From positions 1 to 48,650 of the forward strand of contig JAOABQ010000092.1 in the NCBI GenBank assembly GCA_026418275.1: a DNA stretch of 48,650 nt, in the 5' to 3' direction. This document shows positions 17,216 to 25,431 of the stretch, piece by piece. The translations under genes and the position numbers were made by a program. How positions within the stretch are numbered: the first letter of the stretch is position 1; every line of letters begins with the position of its first letter. The DNA comes from Clostridia bacterium (GTDB lineage: Bacteria > Bacillota > Clostridia > Acetivibrionales > DSM-2933). The notes beneath the pieces were generated by a model. It was given only the letters and a program-made list of their open reading frames with translations, made no database searches and was not told the DNA's origin.

Positions 17216-18907
17216 TTACATCCTTTCCGGCACTTCGATTCCCAATAAATTAAAGCCAGTTTTTATAACATTGCAAGTGGCTTGAGTGAGATGAATTCTC
17301 GCTTTTTTCGTTTCCTCATCAGCCTTTAGAACAGGACAAAATTTATAAAATTTATTAAAAGCTCTTGCAACTGATGTGATATATTTAGTAATGATAAAAG
17401 GCTCATACTTTTGGGCAGCATCCATTAATATATTCTCAAAGTCATGCAAAAGTTTGATCAATATGTACTCCTCCGGGCACCTAAGCATGCTGTAATCTGC
17501 GTTTTCAGGCAAACTTCCTGCCTTCCCCAGAACACTCTTCCCCCTTGCGTAGGTATATTGAACATAGGGGGCAGATTCCCCCTCAAAGTTTAGCATCTCA
17601 TCCCATGAGAATACAATATCGTTCTCCCTTCCGCTTTTAAGATAGGTATATATTACTGCACCAATTCCCACTTTCTTTGCTACATCTTCTTTGTTTTCGA
17701 GGGCCGGGCTGATTTCATTTATTTTTTTCAATGCTTTAATTTGAGCCTCATTTAGGAGATCCTCCAATAAAATTACATCCCCGCTTCTTGTCGCCATTTT
17801 CTTATCCTTAAACCTGACCATTCCAAAACCTACATGAATACAGTCCTTATACCATTCAAACCCAGCTATTTTAAGAACGTTAAATACCTGCTGAAAATGG
17901 AGAGCCTGTGGTGTCCCAACAACATAAATACATTTGTCAAAATCATAAGTCCTTTTTCTATAAAGGGCAGCCGCCAAGTCCCTCGATGCATATATCGTAG
18001 CACCATCTGATTTTATAATCAGACAGGGCGGCAAGGAAAATTCATCTAAAGAAACAACTTTTGCATTCTCACTTTCTCGAAGCAGTCCCTCTTTATCAAA
18101 AATTTCAACAACTTCATTGATTTTGTCGCTGTAAAAACTCTCCCCGGCATAAGAGTCAAATTCAATTCCTAATGTGTCATATACCCTTTTAAATTCATTG
18201 AGGCTTACCTCCCTAAACTTTTCCCACAACAAAACAGTTTGTGAATCTTGTTCTTCAAGCTTTTTAAAATATATTCGTGCTTCATCTTCAAGTTCCGGAT
18301 TATTCTTTGCTTCGTCGTGAAACTGAACATAGATCCTTAAAAGCTCTTTAATCGGATTATGCTTTAACTCCTCTTCGTTTCCCCAATGCTTATATGCGGA
18401 TATGAGTTTTCCAAACTGTGTACCCCAATCACCTAAATGATTAATCCTTACTGTTTTATGGCCAAGATATTTGTATAACCTTTCAATCGAATTACCTATT
18501 ACGGTTGAACACATATGTCCTACATGAAAAGGCTTTGCTATATTGGGAGAAGAGAATTCCACTACAACCGTTTTCCCATTCCCAATCATTGAAGAACCAT
18601 ATTTCTCACCAGCTTTAACAATATTTAGAAGTGTTTCCCTAATGAATTTTTCTTTGTTTAAGAAAATATTTACATATCCCCCCACAATTTCCACCTTTTC
18701 AACAGTCTCATTACAAGTAATTTTTTTGCCTAACTCAGAGGCTATTAAATTGGGAGATTTTTTAAATCTCTTTGCCAGTTGGAAGCATGGCAAAGCATAA
18801 TCTCCCATTTGCAGTTCGGGTGGAATTTCTAATATATTTTCGATCGATTGGAAATCCATCATGAGTTCCATGCTAATTTTCTTTATAATTTCTTCCTTTA
18901 GGTTCAT
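17216..18907 (-). CDS. argS: Arginyl-tRNA synthetase
   Basis: Class I synthetase charging tRNA-Arg, about 563 residues, the normal size. It shows the N-terminal Add1 domain, the HIGH motif as KPFHVGHM near residue 126, the VRINHLGDWGTQFGKL segment that is diagnostic of ArgS, and KMATRSGDVILLEDLL in place of a KMSKS loop, also typical. The C-terminal anticodon-binding helices include LIKLLHDFENIL and ARAFNKFYKFCPVL. The ATG at 18907 has AAAGGGAG eight bases upstream; a GTG nine bases earlier overlaps that site. Expression is controlled by a T-box leader, and a macro-domain gene follows 14 bases downstream. Confidence 0.97.
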   Translation of the reverse strand: MNLKEEIIKKISMELMMDFQSIENILEIPPELQMGDYALPCFQLAKRFKKSPNLIASELGKKITCNETVEKVEIVGGYVNIFLNKEKFIRETLLNIVKAGEKYGSSMIGNGKTVVVEFSSPNIAKPFHVGHMCSTVIGNSIERLYKYLGHKTVRINHLGDWGTQFGKLISAYKHWGNEEELKHNPIKELLRIYVQFHDEAKNNPELEDEARIYFKKLEEQDSQTVLLWEKFREVSLNEFKRVYDTLGIEFDSYAGESFYSDKINEVVEIFDKEGLLRESENAKVVSLDEFSLPPCLIIKSDGATIYASRDLAAALYRKRTYDFDKCIYVVGTPQALHFQQVFNVLKIAGFEWYKDCIHVGFGMVRFKDKKMATRSGDVILLEDLLNEAQIKALKKINEISPALENKEDVAKKVGIGAVIYTYLKSGRENDIVFSWDEMLNFEGESAPYVQYTYARGKSVLGKAGSLPENADYSMLRCPEEYILIKLLHDFENILMDAAQKYEPFIITKYITSVARAFNKFYKFCPVLKADEETKKARIHLTQATCNVIKTGFNLLGIEVPERM

Positions 18908-18924
18908 ATCCTTCACTCCCTTTA

Positions 18925-19172
18925 AAAAAAAATTAAAACTCCAATCTCAAAAGAGACGGAGTTTCCGCGGTACCACTCTCGTTGCCCAAATAATGATCGG
19001 CCCCTTTTAGCCTTTATCGCAGGCATACGTTCTCCCTACTTTGATTTCAAGAGAACTCTCCAAGGCTCGTTTCCATTCTATATTACTCTCAGGCTCACAC
19101 CAATTCCCGATTCGCTGAAATAAGTGACAGAAGTACTTTTCCTTTTCATCGACATTTAATATTCATATGTAT
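18925..19172 (-). ncRNA. T-box leader riboswitch (tRNA-Arg sensing) upstream of argS
   Basis: Read on the minus strand, the leader has the T-box core AGAGTGGTACCGCGG (plus 18965-18979) and then a terminator stem with TGGAGTTTTAATTTTTTTTT as tail. Upstream are the usual T-box landmarks: AGTAGG, an AGCGAATCGGG segment, and GAAACGAGCCTTGGAGAG at the 3' side of stem I. By comparison with the common layout, the specifier codon is probably CGA (Arg) at 19069-19067. Uncharged tRNA-Arg would stabilise the antiterminator and allow argS transcription. Confidence 0.93.
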
Positions 19173-19178
19173 TCATAT

Positions 19179-19207
19179 ATTGTATTCTTCGATACATATT
19201 TTGTCAA
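19179..19207 (-). promoter_or_regulatory. Sigma-A promoter of the argS T-box leader
   Basis: TTGACA (19207-19202) and TACAAT (19184-19179) on the minus strand are separated by exactly 17 bases. Transcription should begin near 19172, giving a leader of about 265 bases. Confidence 0.85.
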
Positions 19208-19245
19208 TCACTACTTAATATTATTTTCAACACTTTAAAATCATC

Positions 19246-19986
19246 TTAAAGAGTAAATCCACCTGAGACCCTTATTACTTCTCCGGTAATAAACCCGGAG
19301 TCATCCGACGCAAAAAAAACACACACCTTTGCTACATCCTCAGGTGATCCAAGTCTTTTTAACGGAGTCCTCTGTTTCCATGTCTCAAGTATTTTATCAG
19401 GCACTGTTCCAATCATTTCAGTTTCAATAGCCCCCGGGACTACAACATTTACATTAATGTTGTTTTTACCTACTTCCTTTGCCATTGACTTAGTCATCCC
19501 TATAACACCGGCTTTTGCTGCCGAATAATTCACCTGTCCGAAATTTCCGTCAAGTGCGGACGAAGAGGAAATGTTTATAATTTTTCCATAACCATTTTCT
19601 TTCATAATTTTAACGGCCGCATTGCAGCAGTTAAATGTACCTTTGAGGTTTACTGCAATTACCCTATCCCACTCTTCTTCAGTCATTTTATATAACTGTG
19701 CATCCATGGTTATACCTGCGTTATTTACAAGAATATCTACTCTTCCATACTTCCCCATCACATTGTCAAACATTTTATCTACATCCGATTTACTGGCAAT
19801 ATTCACAACACAGTAATCGATATCATTATATAATCCCTTAAAATTACTGAACGTTTTTAAAAGTTTTTCTTCATCTGTGGCACATATTATGACTTTAGCG
19901 CCTTCTTTAAGAAATTGGTGCGCGATTTCCTTACCAATCCCCCTGGATCCTCCTGTAACTATCGCAACCCTGTCTTTTAATTTCAT
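19246..19986 (-). CDS. Short-chain dehydrogenase, 3-oxoacyl-ACP reductase (FabG) type
   Basis: A 246-residue classical SDR. The NAD(P)-binding GGSRGIGKE motif is near residue 13, NNAG near 88, and the catalytic Ser-Tyr-Lys set lies in NISSSSALDGNFGQVNYSAAKAG near 134-157. The C-terminal half (VVPGAIETEM, SPEDVAKVCVFFASDDSGFITGEVIRVSGGF) matches FabG and acetoacetyl-CoA/ACP reductases. The ATG at 19986 has GAGGGGG seven bases upstream. It lies at the end of the acyl-metabolism neighbourhood and could supply the 3-keto reduction step to the KAS III genes upstream, or act in general fatty acid synthesis. Which acyl carrier it prefers cannot be read. Confidence 0.88.
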   Translation of the reverse strand: MKLKDRVAIVTGGSRGIGKEIAHQFLKEGAKVIICATDEEKLLKTFSNFKGLYNDIDYCVVNIASKSDVDKMFDNVMGKYGRVDILVNNAGITMDAQLYKMTEEEWDRVIAVNLKGTFNCCNAAVKIMKENGYGKIINISSSSALDGNFGQVNYSAAKAGVIGMTKSMAKEVGKNNINVNVVVPGAIETEMIGTVPDKILETWKQRTPLKRLGSPEDVAKVCVFFASDDSGFITGEVIRVSGGFTL

Positions 19987-20051
19987 ATACAAACCCCCTC
20001 ATCAAACAATTCCTTAAGAAATGAATATCAACCACATCCATTAAACATTCA

Positions 20052-20093
20052 GTGTAGTATAAAGGAGAGGTATGCCTCTCCTTTATACTACAC
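20052..20093. terminator. 19-bp perfect stem-loop after the esterase gene
   Basis: GTGTAGTATAAAGGAGAGG (20052-20070) pairs perfectly with 20075-20093 around a TATG loop, starting four bases after the esterase stop codon. There is no strong U tract, so it may protect the 3' end as well as terminate. Confidence 0.7.
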
Positions 20094-20097
20094 AACA

Positions 20098-21132
20098 TTA
20101 TTTACAGCAGCCACCCAAATTATTTTCCGAAGTCGGCAGATATTTGGCCAAAAACTTATTAATCAATTGAGTAGGAATGTCTCCATGCTCCCCATAATTT
20201 ACAATTGTATTGCAGTGCCAATATCCTTTAATAATTTGAAGCTCTGATTTCGCACCTTTTTCAATTAACTTCTGATATAACCCAATGGAATTGCTCCGGG
20301 GAACTAGCCAATCATCCCCTCCATGAATAACTAAACTCGGAGGTTCCTTTCCCGTCACATGGGCTACAGGTGAAGCATCCGTCTTATCCCCTTCCTTAAG
20401 GAATGAACCTATAACAACTTGCATAAGAGGGAGATAGTAATTTTCCTTCAGACTAAAGTCATGTACACCCGAAATAGGTATCCAGCATTTTACTTTATTC
20501 ATATTGAGGTTATATTTTTGATGCCACTTTGTCCCTGTAACCAGTAAGGCTGCCAGGTTTCCACCCGAAGACTCTCCGGTAACAGCGATTTTGTTAGGGT
20601 TTCCATTATATCTTTTGATATTATCCATGACCCACTTTAAGGCCATGGCACAATCTTCAATCTGTGCCGGGTAAAGATCCTTCGGGGCTAACCTGTAATT
20701 TACCGCAACTACAGTATACCCTAAAGCTACCCAGGTAGGTACGGCATACCGGCTATTATTGTTTTGTTCCGGGAATAAAGCATTATTCCAACCTCCGCCG
20801 TGGATATAAAATATAACAGGTCTCATCTTGTTACCTTTAAGGTGGTGTATGGAAATATTCTGTAGAGGATCGGTGCCATAGGGTACATTAAAGTAATCTT
20901 GCCTATTGGGATCTGGTGCATCTGTCAGGATGGGATGCTTTATGTTTGCGTTTACCCAATTGCTTAAATCCTTATCTTGCAGCACAGATAGCGGCTCTTT
21001 AGAATCTACAAACTGCGGGTAATAAAGTTCGTAATCAGTCTGGCCGGGAGTAGTTTCACCTTCAGCAACCATTGGAGCAGAAAATACTAACATCATAAAG
21101 CACAACACAAGAAACACCGCAATCCTTTTCAT
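20098..21132 (-). CDS. Secreted alpha/beta hydrolase (carboxylesterase / lipase type)
   Basis: An exported serine hydrolase, about 344 residues. It has a signal peptide (MKRIAVFLVLCFMMLVFS, cleavage near PMVAEG) followed by an alpha/beta hydrolase of the hormone-sensitive-lipase-like branch. Numbered from an upstream TTG two codons earlier, the oxyanion motif HGGGWN is at 113-118, the nucleophile elbow GESSGG has Ser190, the acid is Asp275 in HGGDDWLVP, and His308 lies in GYWHCN. The mature N-terminus has no recognised accessory domain, and the protein ends in LGGCCK. ATG chosen at 21132, with AGGAG eight bases upstream. It is probably its own unit, bounded by stem-loops on both sides. Feruloyl or acetyl ester cleavage on plant polymers is a reasonable guess but unproven. 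Confidence 0.87.
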   Translation of the reverse strand: MKRIAVFLVLCFMMLVFSAPMVAEGETTPGQTDYELYYPQFVDSKEPLSVLQDKDLSNWVNANIKHPILTDAPDPNRQDYFNVPYGTDPLQNISIHHLKGNKMRPVIFYIHGGGWNNALFPEQNNNSRYAVPTWVALGYTVVAVNYRLAPKDLYPAQIEDCAMALKWVMDNIKRYNGNPNKIAVTGESSGGNLAALLVTGTKWHQKYNLNMNKVKCWIPISGVHDFSLKENYYLPLMQVVIGSFLKEGDKTDASPVAHVTGKEPPSLVIHGGDDWLVPRSNSIGLYQKLIEKGAKSELQIIKGYWHCNTIVNYGEHGDIPTQLINKFLAKYLPTSENNLGGCCK

Positions 21133-21606
21133 AGTCAATGCTCCTCTCAGAGATTTTTATTTGCATAATCCTCCTACTTTCATCTTTCGTTTGTAGAAGA
21201 TTAGTGCCGCAAAATCAAAAACACCTAAACCTAAAGCAAAACTAGCAAAACTATATTTTATTTTCGTAAATTTTACAATCCCACGGAATATTTCCCAGGA
21301 AGTAAATGTCCTTAAGGCTGGTCAGTTTCAGCAACTTAATTTTAGTTGCATAAAACGGACACAAAAAAAATTGCTGGTTGCACCACTTGCTCAGTATAGC
21401 CCAAAGTGCCCAAATATTGACTATACATCAACACATCAATTTGCTTCATGTTATATTTACTTTAAAAATGTTTTCCTATTTTCCGTCGATTCATCTAAAT
21501 CGAAATTTTACTGATCTCCGTTACAATGCAATGCTTATTTATATTTATAATATGGAAGAGACCTTCTCTTCCATATTATAAATATTTGTTAACATAATCA
21601 CGCTTA
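21133..21606. other. Intergenic region between esterase and binding protein genes
   Basis: No gene seen. It holds the long hairpin at 21541-21585 and a short GCAACT/AGTTGC stem at about 21331-21350. A T run on the minus strand near 21362-21370 could end an RNA from the right. The esterase promoter should be here. Confidence 0.5.
21541..21585. terminator. 21-bp perfect inverted repeat after the binding-protein gene
   Basis: Positions 21541-21561 are the exact reverse complement of 21565-21585, with a 3-base CCT loop. The stem is AT-rich outside and carries GGAAGAGA/TCTCTTCC inside. It lies 21 bases beyond the lipoprotein stop codon, in a terminator position, but lacks a long U tract. Confidence 0.65.
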
Positions 21607-22764
21607 CTATTTACTGATATTACCTTGGTAATCAATAAAGGTAGTGCTTGCAGAACCCAAAATATTGGCAGGTATTGTAAGTTTCAAGTCATCTGCTCTC
21701 TTTTTATTCAATATAATGTTGGTTTTCCTTGGGTCAGCTGCCTTTATCGTTTTTATGTCTTTTCCTTTTAAAATTTCGACCGCCAATTCCGCTGCTTGGT
21801 TTCCGCATTCCGGCAAGTCAATGGCTAACGAAGCAACAATCCCCAGTCGGCCGGAAATATCCCAATAGGATACTTCACCTTTCTTATTGTTGTCTCTATA
21901 CCATTTTGCCAAATCATCGTAAGTTTGTGCTTTTCCATCCTCTCTGCTAACCGGCCAGACCCCGCAAAGCACCCAACCAATCTCATCATCTTTATTAAAT
22001 TTGGTGATTGCCTTCTGGAACTGCTCCACCGTAGGTGTGTCAACATACTCCTTCAATTCTGCACCCGCCGCTTGAAGGCTTGCTTGTACACCCTCCTTCG
22101 CGAAATATCCCGGTAAAGTACAGAATGCAGCTTTTTTTCCTTTCAAAGGCCAAATTTCATTGAGAAGTGAAAAGGCATTCTGTTGAAGGTCCGAAGACAT
22201 GGTTTTAACCCCTGTAACATTTTGCTTCGGTAAGCCATTTGCATCCAAATATCCTTCAACTGCTGTGTATAACACAGTAGGTATTCCGGTGCCTTCCAAC
22301 GGCTTTGCAACCGTATTAAGAGCAAATTGTGTGGCATTCATTAAAACTACATCCGGCTTCTCCTTCTTAATTTGTTCCAATACTTCCGAGCTCTTTTTTT
22401 CATCATTATTCATTTTAATTTCGATAATGTCTGCTGTTGAACCATTGGTAAATCCATTCTTATTGAGGATGGAAACCGTACTTTCCTGAACTTTATTTCT
22501 AATATCATCATCCATTTCTTTTACAATAATTATTTTTTTCTTAACATTTGAATCATTTGAGGAATTTTGAGTGTTTGAGGAATCTTTATTACCGGAAGAA
22601 TCATTTGAAGTGCTGTTACTACCAGAAGAATCATTGCTTGCTGTCTCACCTGTTGATGCCTGTTCATCGTTTGCCTCTTTATTGCTTGAACTACCGCATC
22701 CAACTACAAAAGCCATTAAAAAAACGAAACATAACAAAAGACACAGAACACGCTTTTTCATCAT
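21607..22764 (-). CDS. ABC transporter substrate-binding lipoprotein, TrpX/ABC_sub_bind family
   Basis: A 385-residue extracytoplasmic binding lipoprotein. The leader MMKKRVLCLLLCFVFLMAF ends in the lipobox VVGCG; a Ser/Asn/Gly-rich linker of about 50 residues then leads into two periplasmic-binding-type lobes. The KPDVVLMNATQFALNTVAKPLEGTGIPTV and AAELAVEILKGKD segments, with the ending RADDLKLTIP, resemble the ABC_sub_bind family that includes tryptophan-type binding proteins. No permease or ATPase gene is adjacent, so it is an orphan binding protein or serves a transporter encoded elsewhere. AGGAGG precedes the tandem ATG codons. The ligand is unknown. Confidence 0.8.
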   Translation of the reverse strand: MMKKRVLCLLLCFVFLMAFVVGCGSSSNKEANDEQASTGETASNDSSGSNSTSNDSSGNKDSSNTQNSSNDSNVKKKIIIVKEMDDDIRNKVQESTVSILNKNGFTNGSTADIIEIKMNNDEKKSSEVLEQIKKEKPDVVLMNATQFALNTVAKPLEGTGIPTVLYTAVEGYLDANGLPKQNVTGVKTMSSDLQQNAFSLLNEIWPLKGKKAAFCTLPGYFAKEGVQASLQAAGAELKEYVDTPTVEQFQKAITKFNKDDEIGWVLCGVWPVSREDGKAQTYDDLAKWYRDNNKKGEVSYWDISGRLGIVASLAIDLPECGNQAAELAVEILKGKDIKTIKAADPRKTNIILNKKRADDLKLTIPANILGSASTTFIDYQGNISK

Positions 22765-22940
22765 TCGTTCCTCCTATTCATTTTGATTTAATTATATTAC
22801 ATTTTTCTCTATATTTGTGTATTTATCTGCATTTTACAATATTTTTTGATAAATTTACACATTCCGTATTCCATTTTCTAATGTAATAGAAGGACATGAT
22901 ACAATAAAAAATTTACAGCAAAATACCCTTTTTCGCGCCC

Positions 22941-23435
22941 TCACTCACTCAATTGCTTATCGAATTTTTTCATACTGTTTTCCGCTAAATTCGACAAACC
23001 CAGACACTGGACCATATTTCCATTTTTATATGCGTTAAAAGCCTCCTGGAGTCCTGCCTGCTTTAATAAAACTCCGTGGTAATAAGCCGGAAACACACAT
23101 CTTCCAATCTCAATAAACAGTTCTACCATATGGGTACATCCGTCTTTTCCTCCAATGAGCTCTACAACCTTTTTACTATATCCGGGCCCTATAATTTGTC
23201 CGATAAGTCTTCTAAGATGCGGTTTAAATTCATGGCAAATGGGGAACAGCACGTCCATTTCAACATTCTGAATATCTTTAATCATAAAGCTTTCTACTTC
23301 TACAATAACCTCAACCTTAAAATACTCTCCTTTAGATTCGCTTTCTACTTTATGACGAAAGGTTCCCGTAATTTTTATATGCTGCTCATCCAATATATCT
23401 GCATCTACTTTTAAATTCCTTGAATAAAATCCCAT
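22941..23435 (-). CDS. DUF2889 family protein
   Basis: A 164-residue cytoplasmic protein with the hallmark sequence of DUF2889: an N-terminal RNLKVDADILDEQHIKITGTF strand pair, then CHEFKPHLRRLIGQIIGPGYSKKV near residue 69 and the strongly conserved GCTHMVEL near residue 98. The function of the family is not known. Here it is the last gene of a tight cluster, 28 bases after a KAS III-like gene that follows a 3-hydroxyacyl-CoA dehydrogenase. That suggests a role in handling an acyl product; the conserved Cys-Thr-His could be catalytic or metal-binding, which is inference. The C-terminal 60 residues (ENSMKKFDKQLSE at the end) are less conserved. Confidence 0.82.
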   Translation of the reverse strand: MGFYSRNLKVDADILDEQHIKITGTFRHKVESESKGEYFKVEVIVEVESFMIKDIQNVEMDVLFPICHEFKPHLRRLIGQIIGPGYSKKVVELIGGKDGCTHMVELFIEIGRCVFPAYYHGVLLKQAGLQEAFNAYKNGNMVQCLGLSNLAENSMKKFDKQLSE

Positions 23436-23463
23436 ACCAACCTCTCAAAACTTCATTTTTTCA

Positions 23464-24435
23464 TTACCATTCCAATGCAATACACGCACTGTAGCTTCCC
23501 GCACCTGCGCCTAATATTACAACCTTGCAGCCTTCCTTAATCCTGTTGGATTTTACTGCATCATAAACAGCCAACGGGATACATGAATTGGATGTATACC
23601 CGTACCTATCCATAATCATATGAGTTTTTGTTTCATCCACATCCAGCTGCTTCAAAACATCCAAAATTAAGCTTTTATTCACCTGGGTGAATATAAATAA
23701 ATCAACATCCCCAGCCTTCCATGAAGCCTTGGCAAGCAATTGATTAACAACCTTCGGGATGTACTTTATCGATCTTTCATAGAGATATCTGCCGTCAAAG
23801 CTGTAATATATCTTGGAGTGCTCAGGAATATCCCCATAGTATGCAGGAATATATCCGCGGCTGACGCTATCCATACACTCATGGTAGATATAACTGGATT
23901 TTAATCCCTGTCCGGAATCTGTCTTTCTAATTATAAATGCACCTGCACCATCTCCAACAATAGAACATGCTTTCTTATCTGTCCAATCTGTTATTCTCGA
24001 AAGTACATCCGCTCCAATGACTAATATATTACTGATTTCCTGGTTCGCTTGTGCATAGTTTATGCCGGTAATAATTCCAAATACAAAACCTGCGCAGCCT
24101 GCCTGAATATCATAACAAGCCGCATTAACGGCTTTTATCTTATGCTTAATTATTGCAGAGGTATGCGGTGTGATGAAATCTGCCGTTACAGTGGACATGA
24201 CGATCAAATCTATATCCTGTGGTCGTATCCCTGCATTTTCCATTGCTTCCTGTGCCGCATTTGCCGCAAGATCGCTTGTTGCCTGACTTTTGTCGGCAAT
24301 TCTCCTATTTTGGACCCCTGTATTTTTATAAATCCATTCTGCCTTGGCGCCTATCCCTAAATTCTCTACCTCTTCATTGGTAAGCACCCTTTCAGGCACA
24401 TACATTCCTACCCCTTCAACCCGAAAATTTACCAT
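23464..24435 (-). CDS. Divergent 3-oxoacyl-ACP synthase III-like protein lacking the catalytic His and Asn
   Basis: A KAS III (FabH) fold thiolase-type protein, about 323 residues. Numbered from the ATG at 24441, nucleophile Cys116 sits in YDIQAGCAGF and the family markers TGVQNRR and VGDGAGAFI are intact. The normal HQAN motif instead reads FTQVNKS (Thr252 for His), and the normal GNTSAAS reads GYTSNSC (Tyr282 for Asn). His and Asn drive decarboxylation of malonyl-ACP, so ordinary fatty acid initiation is unlikely. Acyl transfer, ester formation, or a partner role with a complete KAS III are possible. It lies 22 bases after the hydroxyacyl-CoA dehydrogenase and 28 before DUF2889. The ATG at 24435 is better spaced from AAGGAAGG than that at 24441. 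Confidence 0.85.
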   Translation of the reverse strand: MVNFRVEGVGMYVPERVLTNEEVENLGIGAKAEWIYKNTGVQNRRIADKSQATSDLAANAAQEAMENAGIRPQDIDLIVMSTVTADFITPHTSAIIKHKIKAVNAACYDIQAGCAGFVFGIITGINYAQANQEISNILVIGADVLSRITDWTDKKACSIVGDGAGAFIIRKTDSGQGLKSSYIYHECMDSVSRGYIPAYYGDIPEHSKIYYSFDGRYLYERSIKYIPKVVNQLLAKASWKAGDVDLFIFTQVNKSLILDVLKQLDVDETKTHMIMDRYGYTSNSCIPLAVYDAVKSNRIKEGCKVVILGAGAGSYSACIALEW

Positions 24436-24457
24436 GTGCATCCTTCCTTATACTTTA

Positions 24458-25306
24458 TTAGTAGTTATAAAAACCGCACCCTGACTTTTTACCTATTTTC
24501 CCACTTTCGACCATATCCTTTAATCTCATGCAGGGTTTGTACTTGTCATTCTTTAATCCTTCGTATAAGTTCTTTAAAATCGTGTAGGTAACATCAATCC
24601 CAACCATATCCGCCAGCCTAAGAGGGCCAACCTTCATGCTCATTCCATTTACAAATATATTGTCTATATCCTCTGCAGACTTTGCAATGTTTTCGTCTAA
24701 CATACACACCGCTTCATGAATCATAACAAAAAGCCCTCGATTAAGTACAAATCCGGGCGAATCTTCAACTACTACCGGAAGCTTATTGATCCTTTTTACT
24801 AATTCAGAAACATGATTAACTATTTTCTCCCCGGTCTTTGCACCCCGAACCACTTCAACCAATTTCATCAAAGGAACCGGTGAAAAGAAATGCATTCCTA
24901 GAAAGTTTTGCGGGTTGGATAGAAATCCCGACATTTTTGTGATTGAATAACTAGAGGTATTACTGGCAACAATGGTATCCTCCCGTATATCCTTGTCAAT
25001 CAATTGGAATATTCTCTTCTTTGTTTCAAGCTCTTCCTTCACAGTCTCAATAATCAGGTCACTTTGGGCAAACCTTCCGCAATGATCATTCATATTGTAA
25101 ATACAGATATTTGCCAGCATATTTTCCTTGTTTTCCTCTAAGAGCCTTCCCTTTTTCACTTCGTTCTCGAAATAGTGAATAAGCTCCTCCTTCACATTGT
25201 CTCTCCGCCCAAAAAAATCGACCTTAAAGTTATGGGATGCAAACACATGTACAATCCCTTTACCCATTAACCCGGTACCTACAACTGCAATTCTATTTAT
25301 ATTCAT
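24458..25306 (-). CDS. 3-hydroxyacyl-CoA (3-hydroxybutyryl-CoA) dehydrogenase
   Basis: NAD(P)-dependent reductase/dehydrogenase of 3-oxoacyl- and 3-hydroxyacyl-CoA, 282 residues, matching single-domain clostridial Hbd. Features are a Rossmann motif VVGTGLMGKGIVHVFASHNF at the N-terminus, IVASNTSSYSITKMS, LGMHFFSPVPLMKLVEVV with the catalytic His, DSPGFVLNRGLF, and the C-terminal helical domain with GPLRLADMVGIDVTY and GKKSGCGFYNY at the end. ATG at 25306 is preceded by GGTGAGGTG. The usual crotonase, thiolase and acyl-CoA dehydrogenase genes of the butyrate pathway are absent. Instead it sits between two KAS III-type genes, so it more likely reduces a ketoacyl product made by them. The cofactor preference is not clear. 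Confidence 0.92.
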   Translation of the reverse strand: MNINRIAVVGTGLMGKGIVHVFASHNFKVDFFGRRDNVKEELIHYFENEVKKGRLLEENKENMLANICIYNMNDHCGRFAQSDLIIETVKEELETKKRIFQLIDKDIREDTIVASNTSSYSITKMSGFLSNPQNFLGMHFFSPVPLMKLVEVVRGAKTGEKIVNHVSELVKRINKLPVVVEDSPGFVLNRGLFVMIHEAVCMLDENIAKSAEDIDNIFVNGMSMKVGPLRLADMVGIDVTYTILKNLYEGLKNDKYKPCMRLKDMVESGKIGKKSGCGFYNY

Positions 25307-25431
25307 TTTGCACCTCACCCTATTGCTTTTTAACACAAGAAATTTTTAAGTTTCAGAGTGTTAAAAATGCACTTCTTCTGACTTGTGTCTCGCATATTCA
25401 AGGAAAAGATTTACGTTACAAAGCACCAGCA

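Noticed and set aside
24458..25306. A butyrate-forming operon around the hydroxyacyl-CoA dehydrogenase
   Set aside because: Crotonase, thiolase, acyl-CoA dehydrogenase and electron transfer flavoprotein genes are all absent.
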